The notes under the pieces were generated by a model, which saw nothing but the letters and a program-made list of their open reading frames with translations, did not search any database and had not been told where the DNA came from. A stretch of 41,540 nt of DNA from Colivivens sp963640465 (GTDB lineage: Bacteria; Bacteroidota; Bacteroidia; Bacteroidales; Bacteroidaceae), in the NCBI GenBank assembly GCA_963640465.1, contig CAVHYP010000017.1:1-41540 (forward strand), given 5' to 3'. Position 1 is the first letter of the stretch. The number at the start of each line of letters is the position of its first letter. Made by a program: the position numbers and the translations under genes. Of the stretch, positions 1 through 6,678 are shown piece by piece.

Positions 1-36
1 TGATACGCTGGGACGGTTTACCCAACCTGCCATCCC

Positions 37-93
37 GTTCATTTTCGTTCACCCCACATCCATAAATATTCACTCCACGTTCACTTTCGTTCA
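37..93. repeat. Two-copy 15-bp direct repeat near the left edge
   Basis: GTTCAYTTTCGTTCA occurs at 37-51 and 79-93, 42 bp apart. Each copy contains two GTTCA words. No gene covers it within the window, and its left context is cut off, so a role as operator or iteron cannot be judged. Confidence 0.6.
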
Positions 94-122
94 TGAAAAA
101 TCGTGATTCTCGGGTGCGGTTT

Positions 123-214
123 CTCATGCTGTACAACTATAGGTCCTCATGCTGTACAACTATACAACCTCATGCTGTACGTTCATACAACCTCATGCTG
201 TACGTTCATACAAC
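123..214. repeat. 23-bp tandem repeat, four copies
   Basis: The 12-mer CTCATGCTGTAC begins at 123, 146, 169 and 192, an exact 23-bp period. The other half of the unit exists in two versions: copies 1-2 continue with AACTATA and copies 3-4 with GTTCATA. There are no unique spacers, so it is a tandem repeat and not a CRISPR array. It lies about 350 bp beyond the stop of the TPR/OB gene. Short overlapping frames across it look spurious. Confidence 0.85.
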
Positions 215-566
215 CCCATAATACAGGTTGTCATGAGGCTTTGAAATCGGTCGTTGTGGGTCCTTGCGTATTCCAGTCAATACCTGTTCACCAATTCCGG
301 TGATATCCGTTTGCCCGTTTGTAATATTCAGTATCTGCAGCATTGTTTCCTTCAGTTTGCTCCAAAAAGTTCTTGTTCCATTGTTTTATGTGATAGTGTA
401 AACGTTTTGGTGCCGCTGTAGCGGCTTTTTGGTACCATGCGTAGCGGATGGGTGATACCGCAGCTTAGCGGTGTAATGGTACTGGTATCTGTATCAAATA
501 CCCGATATATACGTGGTTGGAGGGTATTCCAAATATGATGTGGTGTTGCATTGGCTCACTTCTTCC
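206..566. other. Intergenic stretch downstream of the TPR/OB gene
   Basis: No convincing gene. On the minus strand a 45-codon ATG frame (343 to 206) and a start-less frame of about 54 codons that ends near 299 overlap each other. Both read smoothly but match nothing I recognise. The right half holds the hairpins described separately. It could contain a decayed gene, a small RNA or simply spacer. Confidence 0.4.
412..489. repeat. Cluster of hairpins
   Basis: Several perfect short inverted repeats are packed here: GCCGC (412-416) with GCGGC (421-425) around a TGTA loop, followed by TTTTT on the plus strand; ACCGC (457-461) with GCGGT (468-472); GTACCAT (432-438) with ATGGTAC (476-482); and GATACC (455-460) with GGTATC (484-489). 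The first could act as a plus-strand terminator, although no plus gene ends nearby. Competing pairings suggest a folded RNA or cruciform-prone DNA. Confidence 0.6.
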
Positions 567-2051
567 TTACTTCTTGACTGTTATACATGTCCAATTCCAT
601 GAATTTTTCTTCTTGTTATGGTCGTATGCAATGAGTGCTTTGACTCGTTCTTTGTTCTTGATGTTGTATTTTTGTATTACAACAGGAGATAGGAAACAGG
701 GACCGACTGGGGAATTCAAGAATGCATATTCGTTATTCTCTCTTTTGCTTATAGTACCCTCTGTCTCTTTTATGTAGGTGAGGGCGTTCGGTAATGTGGC
801 TTTTAGGGCATTGAGTATCTTTGGCTTGCCATCTGTTTCTTTGATGTAGTTGATTCTCAATATTGAACCGACTGAAGTCTTAATCCGTAATTTGTAAGAC
901 ATCTTTTTCTCTGATCCGTAAATCAATGTTGTACGATGGGTGCTGAGGTCGATGTATGTCACTATTGCAATAGCTTCTTCTGCTCCTTCGCAAAGTATTT
1001 GATTCGTTATTCCCATGTAGTCGATTGAAGCATTTCCGTTTGGTAAGGTTGTGTCAATCCATGGTTGATGTATCCAGTTGGTTACCTCGTAAGGCAGTTT
1101 CCAACCTTGCGATACATAGCAACGTGTAATGGCATCTATGTGGAATTTCGCTTTGTCAAGTTGGTTGGCTTGGATGTATATAGTTGCAAGCTTTATTCTT
1201 ACTTTGCCTAGGAACGTTTCTTTGGCTTTGCAATGAACTGCGCGAAGGAGGCATGCCAATTGTTTTTCCTTATTGTGTGTGAATATGTCACTCAATAGTT
1301 GCCATACCCAAAATTCTGTTGACTTCTTTCTGGCGAATGGAATAATTGCGTTCAGTGCTTCGTCGGCGTTATCACCAAGTTTGAGTAGTAGTTTGCCATA
1401 GTAGTAGCCGGTGTATAACATTTGGGGATGGTTTGTCATCAAACTATCCAACTTTGGCAGAAACTCTTCAATTCTCCCGTTGTCGTTCTGATTCAATAGG
1501 GCCTTGGACTTTGCTATGAATGCACGTTCTGCCAATGTCATAAGCTTTTGTCCGCCTTGTGTTTCAAATGGAGTATAATCTTCGGGGAGAAGATTGTCCA
1601 AATCCCACCAGTCAATGAAGTCTATCATCTCGTCCCATGATTCAAACTTGATGTATGTCTGGAGTAGAAATGAATGTCCTCGTGAAGGTCGGCACTGATA
1701 ATCCTTCAATCTATGATAGAATGCTGATAACTTGGAATTAGCTTCAGTATCAGTCGGATAAATGTGTTTCTTGGTGAATGCCGCAATTTGAAACTCTACA
1801 TTGCTGTAAATCATACTGTCGTTGTCAACCGACAGTAAATCAAGATCCTTTAGCTCGTCGAGATGCTCTGTCAGTTTCGTAAAATCTCCGACCTCTGCAT
1901 CAGCTTTTATAATGTAATACAGAGCCCATCCCAAAGCTCTTTGAGCCCAAGGCGAATTTGTTTCTGCCGTACAGTTGTCTTGTGCAAGTTTATAAGCTTC
2001 CTGGACTTTTCCGGCTTTACACATATCGGTAATAACTTTAATCTCAGTCAT
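567..2051 (-). CDS. TPR-like protein with tandem C-terminal OB/cold-shock-like domains
   Basis: 494 aa, cytoplasmic, with no signal peptide or membrane segment. Residues 1-330 are helical hairpins of TPR/SEL1 character, starting with a repeat in which the WAQRALGWALYY segment stands out. Residues about 360-420 and 423-494 read as two small beta-rich OB folds. The second has the cold-shock/S1 layout: a glycine-initiated strand, then EYAFLNSP, then FLSPVVI, then a strand ending near the WNW of the C terminus. The ATG lies 2 bp after the helicase stop, so the two are almost certainly co-translated. From memory, this architecture resembles the DUF7017 plus S1/CSD-like domains described for predicted TOTE conflict systems; I could not check this. 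A role as a nucleic-acid-binding partner of the helicase is inferred. The TPR and OB assignments rest on pattern reading only. Confidence 0.8.
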   Translation of the reverse strand: MTEIKVITDMCKAGKVQEAYKLAQDNCTAETNSPWAQRALGWALYYIIKADAEVGDFTKLTEHLDELKDLDLLSVDNDSMIYSNVEFQIAAFTKKHIYPTDTEANSKLSAFYHRLKDYQCRPSRGHSFLLQTYIKFESWDEMIDFIDWWDLDNLLPEDYTPFETQGGQKLMTLAERAFIAKSKALLNQNDNGRIEEFLPKLDSLMTNHPQMLYTGYYYGKLLLKLGDNADEALNAIIPFARKKSTEFWVWQLLSDIFTHNKEKQLACLLRAVHCKAKETFLGKVRIKLATIYIQANQLDKAKFHIDAITRCYVSQGWKLPYEVTNWIHQPWIDTTLPNGNASIDYMGITNQILCEGAEEAIAIVTYIDLSTHRTTLIYGSEKKMSYKLRIKTSVGSILRINYIKETDGKPKILNALKATLPNALTYIKETEGTISKRENNEYAFLNSPVGPCFLSPVVIQKYNIKNKERVKALIAYDHNKKKNSWNWTCITVKK

Positions 2052-2053
2052 AC

Positions 2054-4111
2054 TTACTCTATGAAATTGTTACATATTTCATTAATCAAGGCTTTCAATT
2101 CGTTGTCATCTGTGCCTGTCATGGACATTGGTTTTGCATAAGTGACAAATCCGTCACTATTGACATATATCTTTATGTATGAGAATATTCCACAAGTCCT
2201 CATGTAATAATTTACACTATAGTCCTCGGCATTTTCTATGACATTAGTCATCTGTATTGACAAACTGTCGCACGCGGACTTTATCAGATGGAATAATTTC
2301 TCGTGTATCTCGTCTGACGGATGATAATTGAAGACAAATGGCCATACTCTTTCGTCATTCAGCATTAGCAGTATTTGTGTGGTGTGAGTGGTAGTCTTGA
2401 AATTTTTGGCTGGCAGAAAGATTCCACCGGCTTTGTAGTTGATGTCATATCGTTCTGTTCCGTCAGGTGTCTGAACCTGATATATTTCCAAATATGGTTT
2501 GCTTTGTACGCATACTACATGGTATGGCGTACCTTCCATGTTGTGTACAATACATTGATACTTTGCTCTCAGGAATGAGTCGGTTTGTGTATCGTGGTAA
2601 GGTGTGTCAGTTACAACATCTGTAATTCTGCACTTCGGTTCTATGTTCTTGCATTTTTGAATGGGGTCAAAACGAAATTTTGAGAAAGGTGTAATGTGGG
2701 GAAGATTGGTGATGTAAAGCGTCTTTTGGGCTCGGGTTGTTGCTGTATATGCCCACCTCAGGCAATCGTCATTGAGACCTGTTCTGTCCGTATAGTCTAC
2801 AAAGACAGTTGCCCACTCTCCGCCCTGACATTTGTGCCCTGTAACGGCGTAACCATACTTTGCTCTAATTGCATTATAGAAGACATCGTTGATTAGTGCA
2901 TCTCCAAATGCTTCTGAACCTTGCTTAAGACCAGGATGCCTCATACAGAAATTTATGTAAAGTGCCCTGTTCTCGTCTATTGATATTGAAGCAGAATCGC
3001 TAGTCAGTAGATCTTCCAGAAGCATACATGACATAGGATTGCCCATGCAGTCAGTTACTTTCACTTGGATAAAGTTAAGAGTGATAACGATACGTTTTTT
3101 TTCTTGCCCGATTTGTGCATATACAGGAGCTGATTGCTGAATCCTGTCGCCCACAGATAAAACAGGGATAAATTCTCCGTTCATACGTCCCAATCTGTAA
3201 TCGTTTTGAGTGATTAGCAAAATGTCATTTACCTGAATTGGAACATCTTTCCCATACAAAGATTTTCGGATTTCTTTATTATACTCGGTTGCGGCACGAT
3301 TTGAATAACATATCACCACACTGTCGTGTTTGCCGGATTCTTTGCGGTAGTTCAGGTATGTATTAAGAAAATCCTCTGACTTTAATGTCTCTACATCTCC
3401 TTTCTTTTCTTCAAACACCAAGTGATTGCGTTTCTCCGTTTTGAGAAGATCACGAATCATCATCGCATTTTTCAGAATAACGCTATCGCCTTTCTGCCTA
3501 AGAACCTCTGTAAGTTCAGCGGTAACCACCTTTAGACCTTTTGTCGTAAAGAAGACCGGATTCAATGCATTAGATACATTTTCCCCAACCGGTGGTAGCT
3601 GTGCTGGATCTCCAACAAATATCACTTTTCCTCCAAATGCTGGTCGTGCAAATGTGAATAGATCATCCATTAGATTGTCGGTGCCAAAGACAAACAACTC
3701 GTGTTCTATTTTCCTTGAACACAGCATGGATGCCTCGTCTATGATACAGACAAGTTTTCCACTATGCTCATTCTGAATAACGGGGAATACAAGTTTGTAT
3801 TCAGAGTTTGCGATATCTCTTACGTCCTTTGCCTTTATGCATGCTTTGCCATATATAGCTTTGTGAATGGTGGATGTGATTTTCCCAGTTTTGGCATGAA
3901 GCACTCTGGCTGCCCGTCCTGTCGGTGCCATCAACACTACTTCATTCATTTCTTCAAGATAGTCCGCTATGACTTTTACCATCGTTGTTTTGCCCGTTCC
4001 GGCATATCCTCGAAGGATGAAAACAGAAGCATCACTTTTCATGAATACCTTTATCTGTTCAAACACTTTGTTTTGTTGTTGGGTTAACTCCATATTCACT
4101 GTCATTGTCAT
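2054..4111 (-). CDS. SF1B DNA helicase, RecD2/Pif1-like, with novel C-terminal extension
   Basis: 685 aa. Helicase motifs are in order: Walker A GYAGTGKTT (35-43), Ia APTGRAA (62-68), II IIDEASM (123-129), III GDPAQLPP (167-174), V AVTGHKCQGGEW (422-433) and VI YTATTRAQ (455-462). This is a complete RecD2/Dda/Pif1-type 5'-3' motor with a UvrD_C_2-like end. The usual N-terminal RecD2 helical domain is absent. Residues about 500-685 form an extra alpha/beta region I do not recognise. The gene is followed after 2 bp by the TPR/OB gene. Base composition looks more A+T-rich than neighbouring pepT. The ATG at 4111 is used; in-frame ATGs at codons 3 and 7 are possible. It could be a general repair helicase, but its fixed partner and repeat-rich flanks favour a dedicated two-gene module. 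Substrate unknown. Confidence 0.92.
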   Translation of the reverse strand: MTMTVNMELTQQQNKVFEQIKVFMKSDASVFILRGYAGTGKTTMVKVIADYLEEMNEVVLMAPTGRAARVLHAKTGKITSTIHKAIYGKACIKAKDVRDIANSEYKLVFPVIQNEHSGKLVCIIDEASMLCSRKIEHELFVFGTDNLMDDLFTFARPAFGGKVIFVGDPAQLPPVGENVSNALNPVFFTTKGLKVVTAELTEVLRQKGDSVILKNAMMIRDLLKTEKRNHLVFEEKKGDVETLKSEDFLNTYLNYRKESGKHDSVVICYSNRAATEYNKEIRKSLYGKDVPIQVNDILLITQNDYRLGRMNGEFIPVLSVGDRIQQSAPVYAQIGQEKKRIVITLNFIQVKVTDCMGNPMSCMLLEDLLTSDSASISIDENRALYINFCMRHPGLKQGSEAFGDALINDVFYNAIRAKYGYAVTGHKCQGGEWATVFVDYTDRTGLNDDCLRWAYTATTRAQKTLYITNLPHITPFSKFRFDPIQKCKNIEPKCRITDVVTDTPYHDTQTDSFLRAKYQCIVHNMEGTPYHVVCVQSKPYLEIYQVQTPDGTERYDINYKAGGIFLPAKNFKTTTHTTQILLMLNDERVWPFVFNYHPSDEIHEKLFHLIKSACDSLSIQMTNVIENAEDYSVNYYMRTCGIFSYIKIYVNSDGFVTYAKPMSMTGTDDNELKALINEICNNFIE

Positions 4112-4202
4112 TTCTCTTTGTTTGCATACATGTGATATCCATTGAATGGCAATATGTCAATGTCTTTCTTCGGTTATCGCAATCTGTTGATATTGTTGTA
4201 CA

Positions 4203-4234
4203 CAAAGGTGTGAAATTTTTTTCTGTCTTGCAAC
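4203..4234 (-). promoter_or_regulatory. Weak candidate promoter for the helicase operon
   Basis: On the minus strand a GTTG at 4234-4231 is followed after 20 nt by CACCTTTG (4210-4203), an imperfect match to the Bacteroidetes TTTG/TAnnTTTG pair. It is about 90 bp upstream of the helicase ATG. No better match was seen in this spacer. Confidence 0.3.
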
Positions 4235-4380
4235 ATTTAGTGTGAAAATGTATGCAAAACAGAGTGTATCAGATGGATTTTGATCTATAAGAAGTAATAT
4301 TCTGTTTTCTGAGATGCTGGTTGTTATGGTCTTATCTCTTGTGTGTTTTTAGTCGTGGTAGGGACGAGGGCGGGTATCTA

Positions 4381-4584
4381 TTCAATGCGAGCTGACGCTC
4401 GAGCGTTGTAGTAAACAAAAACCGGAAAAAACTCCCGATCCGGTTCGTTCGCACTTCGTGCTCATGCCGCTGTGGTTCCGTCGCCGGCTTAGGAGAGCAA
4501 GCTCTCCACTCCAGCATCATAACCCCACCGCCAGTGGCTTCGCCACCACCGAACCGCTTCGAGCGATAAACCTGCTGTGCAGCA
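4381..4584. repeat. Array of short hairpins upstream of the helicase
   Basis: Six small palindromes lie within 200 bp: ACGCTCGAGCGT (4395-4406), GCACTTCGTGC (4451-4461), GGAGAGC/GCTCTCC (4492-4507), GTGGCTTCGCCAC (4534-4546), TGCTGTGCAGCA (4573-4584), and an enclosing pair CGGTTCG (4441-4447) with CGAACCG (4550-4556). The word GCGAGCT...GCTCGAGCG at 4388-4405 recurs at about 4777-4793 inside the large inverted repeat. A minus-strand 62-codon frame here is rejected as a by-product. Either structured RNA or a REP/MITE-like element fits. Confidence 0.6.
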
Positions 4585-4668
4585 AATAAACCACGTGCGG
4601 CATGAATGTTTTGCGTTTTATGTTTTGGGTTGCTATGCAGAGGAACTGTATGATACGCTTAATTCATG

Positions 4669-4928
4669 CATAACGTATTATTCGTTCAAAAGTGCTCGAC
4701 AAGCGTAAAAGCGCTAGGAGCTAGCTCTCTCCGAGAGCGTTAAAGTGAGCGCGGAAATTAGTGGGCTGTAAACATTGCGAGCTGTGCTCGAGCGTCATCG
4801 TCTACGCTCTCGGAGAGAGCTGGCTCCTATTTTTCCGTTCTTTGACTTATTGGAACAGTATTGCGCTCCTAGCGCTTTTACACTTGTCGATCACTATCGC
4901 TCGTTTGTGAACGAATAATACGTTGTGC
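4669..4928. repeat. 260-bp nested imperfect inverted repeat
   Basis: Three concentric pairs: 4669-4687 with 4908-4928 (outermost, matching across GTATTATTCGTTCA); 4697-4721 with 4865-4889 (24 of 25 bases, centred on AAAAGCGCTAGGAGC); and 4717-4740 with 4804-4827 (23 of 24 bases, centred on GCTCTCTCCGAGAGCG). The GGAGC at 4717-4721 can pair in either of the two inner stems, so alternative structures are possible. It begins 13 bp past the pepT stop and contains no open reading frame of note. It could be a miniature inverted-repeat element, a bulky terminator of pepT, or a module boundary. No target-site duplication was identified. Confidence 0.8.
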
Positions 4929-4940
4929 ACTGAATGGGTG

Positions 4941-6164
4941 TTACCGGTCCGCTACTATCCGGCAGATGTTGACGATGGTTGCCATTCCTTTCTCGAGCGA
5001 CTGTACGGGACAGAACTCGTGGGGACCGTGGAAATTTATGCCGCCTGCAAAGATGTTGGGGCAGGGGAGTCCCTTGAAGGAGAGTTGGGCTCCGTCGGTG
5101 CCGCCGCGTATGGGCTGGATGTGGGGTGTGATGCCTGCCTCTTGCATTGCCTGGCGTGCGATGTCGATGATGTACATCATTGGCTCGATTTTTTCGCGCA
5201 TGTTGTAGTATTGGTCGACAATGTTGAGTTGGGCGGTGTTTTCTCCGTACTTGGCATTGATGACAGCCACGATTTCTTCCATGCGTTCTTTTCTGGCTTC
5301 GAACTTGTGGCGGTTGTGGTCGCGGATGATGAACGAGAGGCTTGCTGACTCGCAATTGCCGCGGATGTCGGTGAGATGATAGAAGCCTTCGTAGCCTTCG
5401 GTGGTTTCGGGGGTCTCGTCTTGCGGAAGCATCTTCACGAGTTCGGTTGCCACGAGGGCTGCGTTGACCATCTTGCCTTTGGCATATCCGGGATGTACGG
5501 AGCAGCCGTTGACTTTGACCTTGGCTGACGCTGCATTGAAATTCTCGAACTCGAGTTCTCCCACTTCGCCTCCGTCCATGGTGTAGGCAAACTGGCAACC
5601 GAACTTGCTGACATCGAAGAGGGATGCGCCTCTGCCGATTTCTTCGTCGGGATTGAACCCGATACGGATTTTGCCGTGCTTGATTTCGGGATGCTGGTGG
5701 AGATGTACCATTGCCTGTACGATTTCTGCTATTCCGGCTTTGTCGTCGGCCCCCAGGAGGGTGTGTCCGTCGGTCACAATCAGATCTTCGCCTTTGTGGG
5801 CAAACAGTTCGGGGAATTTTGCCGGTGAACTGACGATGCCTTCGCTCAGGAGGATGTCGCCTCCGTCGTAGTTGGATACGATGCGCGGACGGATATCATT
5901 GCCGGAGCAGTCGGGGCTGGTGTCGTAGTGGGAGATGAAACCGATGGTAGGGATGTCTTTGTCGGTGTTGGAGGGTAGGGTTGCATAGATGTAGCCGTGG
6001 GCATCGAGTTCCACGTCTGCCAGTCCTTCTGCCTGCAGTTCGTTTTTGAGATATTCGGCAAAGACAAGTTGTTTGGGTGTGCTGGGACAATCGGATGAGT
6101 CTTCGTCAGACTGTGTGTCGAATGCCACATATCCAAGGAATCGTTCTGTTATATTCATGTTCAT
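4941..6164 (-). CDS. pepT: Peptidase T (tripeptide aminopeptidase, M20B)
   Basis: 407 aa, the normal length for PepT, a cytosolic two-metal exopeptidase that releases the N-terminal residue of tripeptides. Metal and catalytic residues are all present: H79 and D81 in ISHYDTSPD, D140 in LLGADDKAG, E174-E175 in NPDEEIGRG, D197 in YTMDGGE, and the late HGPHE (H382). The dimerisation lid lies between about 210 and 320. The ATG at 6164 gives MNMN; codon 3 is also ATG. It is divergent from ridA and separated from the helicase module by the inverted repeat. Its G+C is visibly higher than that of the helicase genes. Confidence 0.97.
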   Translation of the reverse strand: MNMNITERFLGYVAFDTQSDEDSSDCPSTPKQLVFAEYLKNELQAEGLADVELDAHGYIYATLPSNTDKDIPTIGFISHYDTSPDCSGNDIRPRIVSNYDGGDILLSEGIVSSPAKFPELFAHKGEDLIVTDGHTLLGADDKAGIAEIVQAMVHLHQHPEIKHGKIRIGFNPDEEIGRGASLFDVSKFGCQFAYTMDGGEVGELEFENFNAASAKVKVNGCSVHPGYAKGKMVNAALVATELVKMLPQDETPETTEGYEGFYHLTDIRGNCESASLSFIIRDHNRHKFEARKERMEEIVAVINAKYGENTAQLNIVDQYYNMREKIEPMMYIIDIARQAMQEAGITPHIQPIRGGTDGAQLSFKGLPCPNIFAGGINFHGPHEFCPVQSLEKGMATIVNICRIVADR

Positions 6165-6181
6165 TTGGTTTTATGTGACTA

Positions 6182-6189
6182 CAAAATTA
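6182..6189 (-). promoter_or_regulatory. Candidate -7 element for pepT
   Basis: Minus-strand TAATTTTG fits TAnnTTTG, 18 bp upstream of the pepT ATG. No TTTG at the expected -33 position. Confidence 0.35.
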
Positions 6190-6232
6190 CAAATTAATTC
6201 GATATGCACGGGGGCTTTTGGTATTTAATTCG

Positions 6233-6240
6233 TATCTTTG
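6233..6240 (+). promoter_or_regulatory. Candidate -7 element for ridA-MATE
   Basis: TATCTTTG is a perfect TAnnTTTG match, giving a 5' leader of about 30 nt before the ridA ATG at 6279. The -33 half is weak: the nearest TTTG is only 12 nt upstream. Confidence 0.5.
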
Positions 6241-6278
6241 CACGCAGTTTAGACTTCGTGAATCAAGATTATATAGAA

Positions 6279-6665
6279 ATGAATACAGTGATGAAAGAAC
6301 TATCCACAAAGAATGCCCCTGCTGCTATAGGTCCGTATAGTCAGGGAATTGAGGCCAACGGTTTTGTTTATGTGAGCGGTCAGTTGCCAATCAATCCTGC
6401 TACGGGCGAGTTTGCCGAGGGCGGAATAAAGGCGGAGGCACGGCAGAGCCTTACGAACATCAAGAATATCCTTGCAGAGGCTGGGCTGACGATGGGGAAT
6501 GTGGTGAAGGTGACGGTGCTGATGACCGACATCAAGGACTTTGCTGCGGTGAACGAGGTGTATGCCGAGTTCTTCGAAGCACCATATCCTGCCCGGTCGG
6601 CTTTTGCCGTGGTTGCATTGCCCAAGGGAGCTGACATCGAGATTGAAGCGATAGCAGCAAAGTAA
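6279..6665 (+). CDS. ridA: RidA/YjgF enamine-imine deaminase
   Basis: 128 aa in the chosen frame; a second ATG at 6291 would give 124 aa, also normal for the family. RidA hydrolyses reactive 2-aminoacrylate and other imines released by PLP enzymes, working as a cytosolic homotrimer. The diagnostic elements are present: AAIGPYSQ (15-22), VSGQLP (32-37), the catalytic-pocket arginine R106 in YPARSAF, and E122 in DIEIEAIA. The open frame extends to 6204, but that extension would overlap the promoter element and lacks homology, so it is dropped. It is followed after 13 bp by the MATE gene in a probable operon. Confidence 0.96.
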   Translation: MNTVMKELSTKNAPAAIGPYSQGIEANGFVYVSGQLPINPATGEFAEGGIKAEARQSLTNIKNILAEAGLTMGNVVKVTVLMTDIKDFAAVNEVYAEFFEAPYPARSAFAVVALPKGADIEIEAIAAK

Positions 6666-6672
6666 GGGGAGG
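6666..6672 (+). promoter_or_regulatory. Strong Shine-Dalgarno before the MATE GTG start
   Basis: GGGGAGG sits 6 nt before GTG at 6679. It supports the non-ATG start, since no in-frame ATG occurs until the first membrane helices. It is unusually strong for a Bacteroidetes gene. Confidence 0.7.
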
Positions 6673-6678
6673 TGGCTG

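Larger units (their letters stand above)
4112..4940. other. 829-bp gene-free spacer between pepT and helicase
   Basis: Holds the weak helicase promoter, the hairpin array and the nested inverted repeat listed separately. The remainder (4235-4380, 4585-4668) shows nothing I can assign. Confidence 0.7.

Noticed and set aside
123..214. Possible CRISPR array
   Set aside because: The 23-bp units are contiguous with no unique spacers and no cas genes are nearby.
103..303. 66-codon plus-strand ORF over the 23-bp repeats
   Set aside because: Its peptide is just the translated repeat, with no family resemblance or ribosome site.
412..430. Plus-strand rho-independent terminator
   Set aside because: The stem is only 5 bp and no plus-strand gene ends here; kept only as part of the hairpin cluster.
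4332..4520. 62-codon minus-strand ORF upstream of the helicase
   Set aside because: Arises from the palindrome cluster; composition is unlike a protein and no homology is recognisable.
4894..5598. 234-codon minus ORF inside pepT
   Set aside because: Arg/His/Pro-rich out-of-frame shadow of a well-supported gene.
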